Positions 20,201 through 28,494 of a DNA stretch of 64,000 bases are shown piece by piece. The position numbers were made by a program, and so were the translations under genes. Below the pieces are notes generated by a model, which had not been told where the DNA came from, did not search any database, and was given only the letters and a program-made list of their open reading frames with translations. Position 1 is the stretch's first letter, and each line of letters begins with the position of its first letter. The stretch is taken from the NCBI RefSeq assembly GCF_904848165.1, contig NZ_LR884459.1, forward strand, positions 1,612,001-1,676,000, read 5' to 3'. This DNA is from Psychrobacter arenosus. GTDB lineage: Bacteria > Pseudomonadota > Gammaproteobacteria > Pseudomonadales > Moraxellaceae.

Positions 20201-21790
20201 GTTAGGTGCCCCATCTGTCAAAAAGAATATCCCATTACCATCACACTGGCCTGTCGTAGCAACTTGTTTATAACTGTTACCTGTTGTTTTTGCCTCCTTG
20301 ACTGAATAATCAAAGCCACCTTTAAGGTTATCTTCCTTATTAGTTTTCATAGAAAAAGGACTAGTACGATAAACGAATAGGCCGTAACCAGTACCTCTAT
20401 CTAAAGACGTACCATCAGATCTTTTCAAGCTACGAGGATGGGTAAAGACTTTTCCCGTTACAGGTTCTATATCCATTGGTTCATAAGGTAATTTTCTCCA
20501 ACCGCCGAATCGCCAACCTGCAGGAAGATTATTAAACCCAGCCCAAATATTGGCAATATTACGATAAATAGGAGCACTAGGATAGGTAACTAATTGATCT
20601 GCCGCATTATAAACTCTAGTAGCCTTAGCGAGTTCAGCTTTACTATTGTCAACAGTTGACCCTGAAATATAGCCATCTGAATTAGTAATCACCGGCCAAG
20701 AGTTATCACATTGCACTACATTATTAGTTTTACCTAAGGCGCTACTCGTATCGTTAGGGATAGACTGCACACAGACCCAATACGTTTGATAACCATTAGG
20801 ATCCCGTAAAATAGCATAGCCGTCATAGACCAAGTCCACTGAAGCTCCAGAGCTAATATCGCTAGATATATTTCCTGTAAAAGTACCCATCATCGCTGCA
20901 CCCGCTTCGGCATAAGCTTGCGCTGTCGGTGTACCACCTGAGGCTTTATATTCGTTCGGTTGCTTCCAACTGGACACATAACGCAGTGAGTTTGGGGTAC
21001 CGTTTTCGTCGGTAAATGCATCTACAGATTTAAATTGATTTAAAGCATTCGCAAGCTTTAATCTATGAGCCGCAGTCAGCTTAGCCGCTTCGACTAGCAT
21101 AGTGCCGGAATGGCTATCTACAAATATATTTTCTGAAGCGCCAATCTTGTAAGGCGTTCTCGATGAAAAATTACCCAAACCCATGATCACATCATCACTC
21201 ACACTAGTATCGGCTAGTAAGGGTATCATGGCGTCTTTTAATCGTGATAGACGGTCATAAATAACTTCGGCTGACGCTTGTGCTGAGACTACTTTGCCAC
21301 TGGTATCTAAGTACTGGCCAGCTTTGTTTTTGTTATAACAACCACGCATATAATAGCTAACATTAGAGCCATTGATAGAGACTGTTTTTCGCAAAGCTGG
21401 AGCATCGTAAGACCATTTATCAATGGTGAATTTCGATCCCGCATTTGTTTTATCATTCCCTGATATCTCTGGACTGCCAGCACGCGCGCATAGTGGCGTG
21501 TCTACATCTCCTGGACTACCATATTGGTTATCTTTAGGCAGGACTAAGGAGCTAATACCCATCGAACCTGAAGTATCAATCATCATCACTAGATTGGTTT
21601 TTGCTTCTGCTGCAGGCTTATAAATAGACAAATCGCCTATACTGGCTTGACTACCGGTTATGGGTACTGCTAAATAAAGCACAGACATAATGGCTGTACC
21701 CAATACTGTCAATTTTGGCAGATAGATATTAGTAGCGTTAGATAGGGTAGGTTTTCCCGTACGTGAGCTCGGTTGTAGATTATTTTTCAT
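17219..21790 (-). CDS. pilY1: PilY1/PilC-type pilus tip adhesin
   Basis: 1523-residue secreted tip protein of type IV pili that promotes extension, adhesion and surface sensing. A signal sequence (about 27-50) is followed by a von Willebrand A-like region with a MIDAS motif, Asp72-Thr-Ser74-Gly-Ser76. The C-terminal third is the PilC-type beta-propeller, with the calcium loop DGDNDGLFD at Asp1152-Asp1160, as in P. aeruginosa PilY1. Many cysteines in the middle region suggest disulfides. It lies between pilX and pilE in the minor pilin operon, 82 bases after pilX, and its end overlaps the first PilE-like gene. Intact and somewhat longer than the Pseudomonas protein. Confidence 0.95.
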   Translation of the reverse strand: MKNNLQPSSRTGKPTLSNATNIYLPKLTVLGTAIMSVLYLAVPITGSQASIGDLSIYKPAAEAKTNLVMMIDTSGSMGISSLVLPKDNQYGSPGDVDTPLCARAGSPEISGNDKTNAGSKFTIDKWSYDAPALRKTVSINGSNVSYYMRGCYNKNKAGQYLDTSGKVVSAQASAEVIYDRLSRLKDAMIPLLADTSVSDDVIMGLGNFSSRTPYKIGASENIFVDSHSGTMLVEAAKLTAAHRLKLANALNQFKSVDAFTDENGTPNSLRYVSSWKQPNEYKASGGTPTAQAYAEAGAAMMGTFTGNISSDISSGASVDLVYDGYAILRDPNGYQTYWVCVQSIPNDTSSALGKTNNVVQCDNSWPVITNSDGYISGSTVDNSKAELAKATRVYNAADQLVTYPSAPIYRNIANIWAGFNNLPAGWRFGGWRKLPYEPMDIEPVTGKVFTHPRSLKRSDGTSLDRGTGYGLFVYRTSPFSMKTNKEDNLKGGFDYSVKEAKTTGNSYKQVATTGQCDGNGIFFLTDGAPNSTKPIIASKIMNLSLGPAKGNLSTTLPSGGLVSPALQSNIFDGETGGWEYIGEYAKRLYNPNTNPVGIKIKTAVSGFGSSFAGIPEISDGVYDCDAAPNLDAKNACKWGSKDYGNGGFFYTQSSADISNSLKTFILSLNDKINTLPAGTISVPEDPYQSSTTLPYAYLPMLEPKIADNLVVWPGNLKKYNTKNGTLYGQNNNQLYTDAKGNLNDRAADVWTATPTNISGNAAIQSGGFYARLKAPNSSSPTSTRKVLVENYDTTGYGSGDGSGFVAIGVNSSNKPDASFPKLQDNLYEKNPNYGQFETRRILLNFLGYDIPYKTTDTTGVVNIDMTPYVSTKETRVLGGVLHSKPALVSYSANVDENGTILPSGREDYLLFGTMDGALHLANAETGQEEWALVLQEMFRTQPEALVNESKGDLKFGIDAPWLVNAKYNYDVETKGTGAAATKVRKVGLFKPTAADTSLINTSNYVAMSAYGGFRMGGDGLYALDLTEKATPKVLFSITPDMSNSSPVLHKNNSGTLATVVNNDYNNVGQIWSTVTVGRINPTAAASKNLDVIAFGGGYDMQYENSLFVPPTVATRRTKGSSVYIADAKTGDKKWQWDNPENHSIVGGITALDGDNDGLFDHLYFADLGGNLFRADFINKSGEKFENVRVVRLLNSAAELPTNKKHLAYRFYNRPVVSFYEGKNNQLFALVNIASGDRSSPLSEQRDSNDYANRVYGIMDTEITESTILDKKTAPSNDYVDVSLKDLTESNLVKLGSQKLSSAAISTDSTLYGKYCPPKKSAADGSLTYSDACKKKVTVMTGLITGGEKGWYYPLTRFAGFEGIKNVKSVGDYRVVDSNLFMSVYDRNANTGTTNTCDAQVLGSSEQQLYCLPYGICMDDTSVTGTGGYFPAGKGIQELSLGAMNSTNKSAKVLLGTQTLSQRANSSVDYGEDNKKGNNPSNTTGSNPAYPTDTTKKDGGDGTMASIVFNERFILNPTKWYEAN

Positions 21791-21872
21791 TCGCTTGCCT
21801 TATCTTTAAGAGTCAAACCCAGTCATCAACTCGTCCACTTAATGTTGGGTACGTATACAAATAAAATACCTA

Positions 21873-22688
21873 TTAAGAGCTTGGACACAAGCTACTAGTA
21901 GAGCCTACGGTCTTACCGCCATATAATCTGCAGTATTCTGAGCGCTGAAAATTTTCAACTACTATATTTTCTACTAAAGTCTTGCTAGGAATACCATGTT
22001 TAGTCATACATTGACTGACGCTGTCTGTACTAGAAGAAGCATCTTTTTGAAAGCAAGCTTTGACTTGTGCAGTGGTGCTACTGCCATAGGCTGGCAATAC
22101 CGCCGTCGAATAGACTTCAAATTTAAGTTTAGTAGCATTTTTTTGTGAGCTGTCATTACCTAAAGCATATTGAGAAAATCGACGACCGTCGATATCAGAG
22201 ACATTCTTAATCATAACTTGAGTCATAGTAGTCTGACGACCACTCGTATAATCGTCAGCGTTTTCTGGATCGCAATACCCTGTCGTATTATTGACCAATT
22301 TTCCCGTACCACGTCTTACTACGGCATTGTCTATATTAAAAAACTTACTGCGTGGCCGATAACAAAAATCAATAATATCATTCCTATTATCTTCGTCCAA
22401 AATATAACGTCCCACAATACCTGTACGACTCATAATTTGTAAGTAAGTTTCTGAGTCAGGGGCGCCATTAATGGCCTGTTCAATTTTACTGTTAGCACTG
22501 TCTGCCGCTTGAATTAATACTGTATTGATTTGATCACTAGTAGCCAGTTTTAAGTTGGTACTACTATTACGTACAGCAATGACCCCCACCACAGTAATCA
22601 TTATCAAAAACAGCAAGACTACAATTAGCACTGCTCCTGTCTGTCCATTCGGCAAACTTTGTGGCGATCTAAATCGGACGTGTAACAT
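21873..22688 (-). CDS. pilX: Minor pilin PilX
   Basis: 271-residue minor pilin. The N-terminus has Gly18 followed by AVLIVVLLFLIMITVVGVIAVRNSSTNLKLA, the PilX N-terminal pattern, which lacks the Glu5 of other pilins. The C-terminal domain contains several cysteines (for example KACFQKDASSS and the final SSLCPSS). PilX joins PilV, PilW and FimU to prime pilus assembly and display PilY1. GGGAAG lies nine bases before the ATG. It sits 53 bases after pilW and before pilY1, the conserved order. Confidence 0.9.
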   Translation of the reverse strand: MLHVRFRSPQSLPNGQTGAVLIVVLLFLIMITVVGVIAVRNSSTNLKLATSDQINTVLIQAADSANSKIEQAINGAPDSETYLQIMSRTGIVGRYILDEDNRNDIIDFCYRPRSKFFNIDNAVVRRGTGKLVNNTTGYCDPENADDYTSGRQTTMTQVMIKNVSDIDGRRFSQYALGNDSSQKNATKLKFEVYSTAVLPAYGSSTTAQVKACFQKDASSSTDSVSQCMTKHGIPSKTLVENIVVENFQRSEYCRLYGGKTVGSTSSLCPSS

Positions 22689-22741
22689 AGCAATATCTTC
22701 CCAGTTTATTATAGTAGCTTAACTTAAAACAGTCTCTGCTG

Positions 22742-23824
22742 TTAGGTACCGCCAGTAGTACTTTCAATCACTCGCATCAATCGAGCATTGCGAATAAGCA
22801 CATTAGTTTCATAAACTCGGCGCAGATATTTTGGTGCGTTAGTTTGGGCCTTTAAAGTCTGAGAAGTGCCTAGTATCGTAAAGGTATCTCCACTATCTTC
22901 CGGACTATTGGCCGTACTTCGCGCCAATATACCAAAACGAATACTAGTAATATATGGCTTTTGCCCTGTTAGTGCCATATAGTCTTTTACAGTCATATCA
23001 GCATACTCATAAGACGGTGTACCTGTACTTGATATTGGTCTTTGTACGCCAAGCCTAATATTAAACTGATCAACGTTTTCTATAATAGTAGCGGTCTTGT
23101 TACCATCTGTCTCACCGAAATCTGTAAGAACATCTTCATCAATTCGACCAGCATCACAGACTAGATTTAGATTTTTTCTAGCGGTATTAGTGGCAGAACT
23201 TTCCTTAAGATAATAACGTTCAATAACTCGGTCATTAACAGCAATCTTATTACCTTCGCAATCAAAAAGAGGCGCGTTAGTCGCATTCACATATTGGATA
23301 GTAAGTTGATCGCTAGCTATAGCTGTGTTAGTTAAATCTCCATTCCAACCGTTTGCACCTTTAGTATCCATATCATGACTGCGCGTCAAATACCCTTTTT
23401 TCAAGTTTTTTTTGACTGCTACATTCACATCAGTAGCATTTTTTCCGCCTCCCGTTAGCACTATTCCGCCTTGAGGAGTCGTATCATTAATCTCACGACC
23501 TTCATTGCCTAGATTAGCTAAACGCAGCTGCTGAGTCATAGACTGAATACCAAAGATTGCTTTATCTTGGATATCAGAACCCCCTGCTTGAATGCGATCT
23601 ACACGCTGACTAGTAATAAATACTTGAATGACAGCAGCCGAAATAAGTAGCCCTAAAACTAGCGATATCATTAACTCTACCAAGGTAAAGCCTTTTTGCT
23701 GAAAACGAAAACTTTGATTAGTTGGGTAATTCAATGAGGATATTGGTTTTTTAAGAGCGTCAGACTTTACTTTAGAATTATCATTGCTGATTAATAAATC
23801 ATTTCTTATTAGTAAATTTTTCAT
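22742..23824 (-). CDS. pilW: Minor pilin PilW
   Basis: 360-residue minor pilin. The prepilin motif is Gly45 then FTLVELMISLVLGLLISAAVIQVFITSQRVDR, with Glu at mature position 5; the leader of 45 residues is very long. The PilW core follows (IFGIQSMTQQLRLANLGN). A TTG five codons upstream is in frame, but the ATG at 23824 directly follows the pilV stop and has GAGG nine bases ahead. PilW helps form the priming complex of minor pilins in the inner membrane. Part of fimU-pilV-pilW-pilX-pilY1. Confidence 0.9.
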   Translation of the reverse strand: MKNLLIRNDLLISNDNSKVKSDALKKPISSLNYPTNQSFRFQQKGFTLVELMISLVLGLLISAAVIQVFITSQRVDRIQAGGSDIQDKAIFGIQSMTQQLRLANLGNEGREINDTTPQGGIVLTGGGKNATDVNVAVKKNLKKGYLTRSHDMDTKGANGWNGDLTNTAIASDQLTIQYVNATNAPLFDCEGNKIAVNDRVIERYYLKESSATNTARKNLNLVCDAGRIDEDVLTDFGETDGNKTATIIENVDQFNIRLGVQRPISSTGTPSYEYADMTVKDYMALTGQKPYITSIRFGILARSTANSPEDSGDTFTILGTSQTLKAQTNAPKYLRRVYETNVLIRNARLMRVIESTTGGT

Positions 23825-23825
23825 A

Positions 23826-24332
23826 TTAGTAGGCCTCAACTATTACGCAAGAGGCCTTGGTGTTATAGACTCCGGCTGCCGATGCGCAGGCATCTCCGTC
23901 TGTACCAAACTCGGCCTTAGTATCATTCCAAGCCGCAATCACACACTTGACCTCTGCAAAGCCGCTAGTGCCTGGACACTCAGCTATTCCTAGCTTAACA
24001 CCATAAGTCTTAGCAGCGTTCTTAGCTGCTAAGGCTTCATTAGTGGCAATCTGCGCTGCCGTACATTTCTGACTCATACTGCTGCAATCATTCGCTGTAG
24101 CCCCATCCTTTATTACGGCTTTATAAGTATCAAGCTGCCCACTATTTGCCCGCATACTTTCAGACAGGCCTCTGACCACACTCATTGCTTGAGTACGCAT
24201 TAAACTTTCATCAGTAGCTTGGATAGCCCGCATTTGTAGAGCACTAAAACCCAATACGGCAATGGCTAATAGCAATACGGCTACCATTACCTCTACTAGA
24301 CCTATCCCAGCTTGGTTATGCTTTGTACTCAT
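23826..24332 (-). CDS. pilV: Minor pilin PilV
   Basis: 168-residue minor pilin. The short leader ends at Gly9, followed by IGLVEVMVAVLLLAIAVLGFSALQMRAIQATDESLMRTQAM, typical of PilV, with Glu14 at mature position 5. Six cysteines occur in the globular part. AGGAAG lies six bases before the ATG, which overlaps the fimU stop by four bases (ATGA), indicating translational coupling. A component of the pilus priming complex. Confidence 0.9.
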   Translation of the reverse strand: MSTKHNQAGIGLVEVMVAVLLLAIAVLGFSALQMRAIQATDESLMRTQAMSVVRGLSESMRANSGQLDTYKAVIKDGATANDCSSMSQKCTAAQIATNEALAAKNAAKTYGVKLGIAECPGTSGFAEVKCVIAAWNDTKAEFGTDGDACASAAGVYNTKASCVIVEAY

Positions 24333-24850
24333 ATGCAGCTTCCTGCGGTTTGGGTAGTGATATTAGCGACAGCATCGACACTAATTTGTTTAGGCGTAAT
24401 ATTGGTATTGGTATCACAAAGAGTATATGTGACTAAGGTAGCCACTGGAGCTACGACTCGCTGGTTTGGCGCAAAAGTGACTGTGGTCTGCGTTGTCGGA
24501 TTAATTTTGATACTGCTAGCGGCCTTCAATTGATATTGTGCGATTTTATTTATGGGACTCGCTTGATCTTGCACGGTAATAGTCTTATTGGTGTCGTCGA
24601 TAATAACTGAAACATTTAGGCGGCGAATAGCGCTCTCAGTCTTGGCTTGCTTGAGTGCGGTCGCTAGCATCGATGTGGTGTTATTGACGCGTTGTGCTGC
24701 GAGTTGTTGGCTAACGTTGGGAGCGGCTAAACTAACAATGACGCCCATCACAGCTATAGTTACCATCAATTCGATAAGAGTAAAGCCTAGCTGTAAAGAT
24801 TTAGCCAATTTCGGGCGCTTAAGACACTGAGACTCAACCACTATACACAT
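24329..24850 (-). CDS. fimU: FimU/FimT (GspH-family) minor pilin
   Basis: First gene of the minor pilin operon. From the ATG at 24850 the product has 173 residues with Gly22 before FTLIELMVTIAVMGVIVSLAAPNVSQQLAAQRVNN and a GspH/FimT-like domain (LATALKQAKTESAIRRLNVSVI). Two C-terminal cysteines may pair. The frame stays open to a TTG at 24925, which would give a 47-residue leader; neither start has a clear ribosome binding site, so the start is uncertain. FimU links the minor pilin complex to the major pilin. No clear promoter was identified upstream. Confidence 0.85.
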   Translation of the reverse strand: MCIVVESQCLKRPKLAKSLQLGFTLIELMVTIAVMGVIVSLAAPNVSQQLAAQRVNNTTSMLATALKQAKTESAIRRLNVSVIIDDTNKTITVQDQASPINKIAQYQLKAASSIKINPTTQTTVTFAPNQRVVAPVATLVTYTLCDTNTNITPKQISVDAVANITTQTAGSCI

Positions 24851-25196
24851 CCACACGTTGTAATAAATTGCTGCACCAACCTTAGGTTGGACCCCCCACA
24901 AACCTTGAGCTAACAGCTTTATCAAAGCCGTAATTAATCTCTATAACCTAGCAATATTCATTCCATTAGTACTAATGTATTGTAATGCTAGAGCCCATAT
25001 ATTTGCTGAATAAAACCTATTAGTTATTTGATAATTTCACTAAAAATATGCTTATAGCATTCGGTAAATATTACTTTTAAAATATGAACTTAATATAATT
25101 ATAGCCATTATAACTGCATCCAACTTAAGATAGCACTGAAACAATGTGTATCATAAAATTACCATTATTTACAATCAAGTATACACATTATTACTG
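24851..25196. other. AT-rich intergenic region upstream of the minor pilin operon
   Basis: About 350 bases between fimU and comF, both on the minus strand. It must hold the minor pilin operon promoter, but I find no sigma-54 site and no convincing -35/-10 pair. No coding signal. Confidence 0.5.
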
Positions 25197-25988
25197 CTAT
25201 GTCACCTGATTACCGTGTGCTAACGCATAGGCGGATAGATGTAGGCGCTGGTCGGCAGTATGCAGCGTATTAGCAAGCGATTTTAGGCTAGCACCCGTAG
25301 TAGCAACATCATCAAATAATAGTAAATGAGCTTTAGGAGGTGGAGAAATGAGCGTAAAGGCATCCTCTAAATTGGCCAAGCGCTCAGCTCGGCTTAAACC
25401 CTGCTGGCTGAGGGTATCATCGACACGGGCGACTCCTCGCCAAATCGGGATTTGCCAATGCTGGGAAAGGTAGTGGGTTAAGATAGTCACAGGATCAAAA
25501 CCACGCCGTTGTAATCTAGCGGTAGTCGTTGGCATAGGGACTATGAAGCTATTTTGCTCATGACAGCCGGTTGGCTTGGGCAACTGGCGTAGAGCATGGA
25601 CCAGGACCGGCAGCTTGGTCATATCCTCATGGTGCTTAAAAGCACTGATGGCTTGGCGAATGGGATAATCGTAATAAGTGGCTGACTGGACGCTAAGCGT
25701 GAAGGCAGGGTTAATATCAATAGTGAATAGCGGCGGCAACCAAGTAACCTGTTGTTGGCATTGAGCACAGAGTAAGCTTTTTTGAGTAGATGAAGAAGGA
25801 GATAGAGAAATAGGAGATACAGAAGAATGAGATAAAGTTTGCGTTGTTGCACTAGGATGAGTAGCAATATTAGTAGGGAAATTGGTAGAGGAATCAGTTG
25901 CGATAGCATACCACTGGCAAAGATAGCAGCGTGATCGTAGATGATCAGCGAGCCACATGCCAAATCGGTAAGGTACCCACCGAGCCAC
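25197..25988 (-). CDS. comF: ComF-family phosphoribosyltransferase-like protein
   Basis: 263-residue cytoplasmic protein of the ComF/GntX family, needed for natural transformation in several bacteria. The N-terminal CxxC pairs (CYLC near residue 20 and CAQC near residue 80) fit the zinc-binding double-zinc-ribbon. The C-terminal phosphoribosyltransferase domain has the PRPP-binding motif LLLFDDVATTGAS near residue 230. A Ser/Thr-rich spacer separates the two Cys pairs. The start is GTG with GGGGAG just ahead. It adjoins the pilus locus, and type IV pili are the DNA-uptake machine in related naturally competent genera. Confidence 0.88.
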   Translation of the reverse strand: MARWVPYRFGMWLADHLRSRCYLCQWYAIATDSSTNFPTNIATHPSATTQTLSHSSVSPISLSPSSSTQKSLLCAQCQQQVTWLPPLFTIDINPAFTLSVQSATYYDYPIRQAISAFKHHEDMTKLPVLVHALRQLPKPTGCHEQNSFIVPMPTTTARLQRRGFDPVTILTHYLSQHWQIPIWRGVARVDDTLSQQGLSRAERLANLEDAFTLISPPPKAHLLLFDDVATTGASLKSLANTLHTADQRLHLSAYALAHGNQVT

Positions 25989-26109
25989 TACACTCCCCTA
26001 ATCTAATACTGCTCTAATACTGCGATTATGGCGCATCGAGGCTAGTGACTAGCCTCAATGTTAGTATAGCGGTATTTTTTTAGCCGTGTCGTATTGGTTT
26101 AACGATTTT

Positions 26110-27465
26110 TTATAACCCTTTCCAATCGTTGAGCACTACCCCTATACCAATACCCGTATTTTCATGGTTATAGTCGATAATAGACTCGCCATAGCCTTGG
26201 AAGATTTGAATATAGCCATTCATATTGTTAGACAGAGGATGGATATAGTCTAATTGCAGCGCCCCCTTATGGGTATCCGGATTATAGCGAATAGTGCCGC
26301 CTAAGGTCTTTCTATTTTCAAAGTCATATAGGAAGGTGACATCCCCATAGCCCATAAAATCCGTGATATCCGGGTTATCATCTAAATCGCCTGAACTGTC
26401 TGAAGTGACTCGGGTCCATAATCTTGGTATGACAGATAAACGACCCCACTCAGCCCCTGCCATTAGATAGACGCGGTTCCATGAGCGGGATAACGGATCA
26501 GACTGGCCATTAGAATGGTGGACCGCGCCGGCGCCTAACATCCGTAAGCGACCGCCAAACGGTAGGTCCGCAGCAACCGGTTGGGTCAAGATAATTTCTG
26601 GCTCATAGTCGGTCGCACGAAAAGGTCTTGAGTTGTCTTCGTTATACACCTGCCAATGCGATTGCTGGGTATAGCCAAACCATAAGTCGGCACTGGTATC
26701 GAATAAATCTTCCGCTACTTTAGTCTTTACAGAAACTTGTAGCTTCAGCTCAGGAACCCGCATCTCGTTAGGACTAAAGATTTCGTCTTCTCTAGTAGGC
26801 GTGTTGGGACTGCGGTTAGGGCGGGTATTGGCATAAATTGGTAAGAGATACATCGGGCGATGCGGACGCGCCGTCCAAGTGCCCCGCTCGCTATTTTTAT
26901 CCAAATCATACGCTAGGCTTAAAGGCGTATATTTCTCAATTTCACTTTGAGTTACCCCGACCTCAGCTAATATCTCTTGGTCGTCTTTTGCCACGCCATT
27001 GAGCTGCGGAGCTTCGGCTGCTTGTGAATCGACCACTAATACTTCATCCGCCTCTTCCACAGTATCTGCGCCTAGTGGCACAACATCTTCCGCTAACACG
27101 ACTTGTGGGTTACCCGAGATAGTACTTTGGAAAGTCTTAGCCAAGTCTAGGGGTTTTTTACCTGTAACAAAGGTCGGAATCTCACCATCACCAGCTACTT
27201 TATCGTAACAAGCTAAGCGTGCCGCATCCGTTTTGACCTGCTGACATTCAAAAAACAGCTCTCTTTTGCTGCGACGTATGGCGAGTCTTTCACTCTCACT
27301 ATACTTTTGACTGGTGGCTTCTATAGACTCAAAGACCTCGGTACTGTCTTCCGCTTGCGCAGAGGTAAAGGCGCCCATAGATAATGCCGCCGCTAATGAC
27401 AGCGACAACGGAGACAGGGTAAATAATAACGAAGAACTGCGGTGCTGAATGCTAAAAGCGTTCAT
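26110..27465 (-). CDS. pldA: Outer membrane phospholipase A (OMPLA)
   Basis: 451 residues from the ATG at 27465. Calcium-dependent outer membrane beta-barrel enzyme that hydrolyses phospholipids. A signal peptide ends near TSAQA. The catalytic block HHSNGQSDPLSRSWNRVYL contains the equivalents of His142, Ser144 and Asn156 of E. coli OMPLA, near residues 315-330. Beta-barrel strands end with the aromatic-rich NTGIGIGVVLNDW. It is about 160 residues longer than E. coli PldA because of an N-terminal periplasmic region (residues about 40-200) rich in Glu/Asp/Val. An ATG nine codons upstream is in frame, but AAGGA is placed correctly for the one chosen. Confidence 0.92.
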   Translation of the reverse strand: MNAFSIQHRSSSLLFTLSPLSLSLAAALSMGAFTSAQAEDSTEVFESIEATSQKYSESERLAIRRSKRELFFECQQVKTDAARLACYDKVAGDGEIPTFVTGKKPLDLAKTFQSTISGNPQVVLAEDVVPLGADTVEEADEVLVVDSQAAEAPQLNGVAKDDQEILAEVGVTQSEIEKYTPLSLAYDLDKNSERGTWTARPHRPMYLLPIYANTRPNRSPNTPTREDEIFSPNEMRVPELKLQVSVKTKVAEDLFDTSADLWFGYTQQSHWQVYNEDNSRPFRATDYEPEIILTQPVAADLPFGGRLRMLGAGAVHHSNGQSDPLSRSWNRVYLMAGAEWGRLSVIPRLWTRVTSDSSGDLDDNPDITDFMGYGDVTFLYDFENRKTLGGTIRYNPDTHKGALQLDYIHPLSNNMNGYIQIFQGYGESIIDYNHENTGIGIGVVLNDWKGL

Positions 27466-27738
27466 ATACTTCCTTAACCTTAACGACGACATTTGACCAG
27501 CGCAAGACCCTTGTAGCAGAAGTGACTTCCTTTTACAGTGGGCATTAGTCTATTAATTGGATAAAAAATAGCGGAGTGATTAGACTGATAGCGGATCAAT
27601 CTAAGGGCATTATAGTATACAAATAGATAATAATAGAGAAAGAAGATATTAAGGAGGCTACTTTAGCAGTTTTATGCTTTTATCACTATAGATAGCTTTA
27701 TAGAATACTAAATATTTGTCAAAGCTAGTCCATTAGTC

Positions 27739-28320
27739 TCACTCATAACGCTGGCCGGCACGCTCTATCCAACCGTGTTGATGCCGCGCCGCAGGATCAT
27801 GATGCGTCCAATGGACCACCCCACCTTTAGGATTAAACTCATACTCACCATAAAAAGAGACCTCATCCCCTTCGCTTAGATTTGCTACGCGGGGCGCTAA
27901 GTCAATATTATGAGCAATCAATAAGGTAAGTTTGCGATTGTTATCCGTGGCCGGCGCTAGTTTAATTAAAAATTTCTGATGCCGACTGCCTTCATTATCA
28001 TCAGCTAATACTTTAATGACGCTACCACAGCCTTTTACCTGCACATCCGAGCGTTGTGTCTGAAAAGCGGCAACGATTAACTCATTTTGACAGGCGGTTT
28101 GTTGCGGCTCTAGTGTGTTAGCCGTTACATTATCGGGTTCATTTTTCTGATCGGATTGAGGGCCCCCTTGTGGCTCTGTGGCAGCAGGCGCAGCAGTATC
28201 AGAGGCAGGCGGAGTACACCCCCCAAAGCATAAAACTGAGCCTAACAGGGTCGCTGTTAAGCTCAGTTTTTTGGGAGTTACCATTTTAGAGAGAGGGGCA
28301 ATTATTTTAAGGGTAAACAT
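27739..28320 (-). CDS. DUF3465 lipoprotein
   Basis: Up to 193 residues. A lipoprotein signal ends at FGGC, then a Pro/Ala/Gln-rich linker, then a C-terminal DUF3465 domain (about 85-190) recognised by HQKFLIKLA, LLIAHNIDLAPRV, GDEVSFYGEYEFNPKGGVVHWTHHDP and HGWIERAGQRYE. DUF3465 has an OB-like appearance; no biochemical role is established. A second ATG at 28284 would give a more usual signal peptide length; neither has a clear ribosome binding site. Upstream lies a degenerate 14-bp tandem repeat at 28399-28454. Confidence 0.87.
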   Translation of the reverse strand: MFTLKIIAPLSKMVTPKKLSLTATLLGSVLCFGGCTPPASDTAAPAATEPQGGPQSDQKNEPDNVTANTLEPQQTACQNELIVAAFQTQRSDVQVKGCGSVIKVLADDNEGSRHQKFLIKLAPATDNNRKLTLLIAHNIDLAPRVANLSEGDEVSFYGEYEFNPKGGVVHWTHHDPAARHQHGWIERAGQRYE

Positions 28321-28398
28321 AGCTTAGCTGCAGTAGGCGGACGAGTTAATAAGCTAGTTTAATAATATGTTGCTTAACTAGCAATCTTTATACGCCTG

Positions 28399-28454
28399 TC
28401 TCTCTGAACCTATGTCTCTGAATCTAGATCTCTAAAACTATATCTCTAAATCCC
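28399..28454. repeat. Four degenerate 14-bp tandem units
   Basis: Units at 28399-28412, 28413-28426, 28427-28440 and 28441-28454 share the core NNTCTCTRAAYCTA (for example TGTCTCTGAATCTA and TATCTCTAAATCCC). They lie between the dsbD stop and the DUF3465 lipoprotein start, in that gene's promoter region. Confidence 0.6.
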
Positions 28455-28494
28455 AGTCTGCCGTAATACCCTATTCTCATTTCACGTCAATTAA

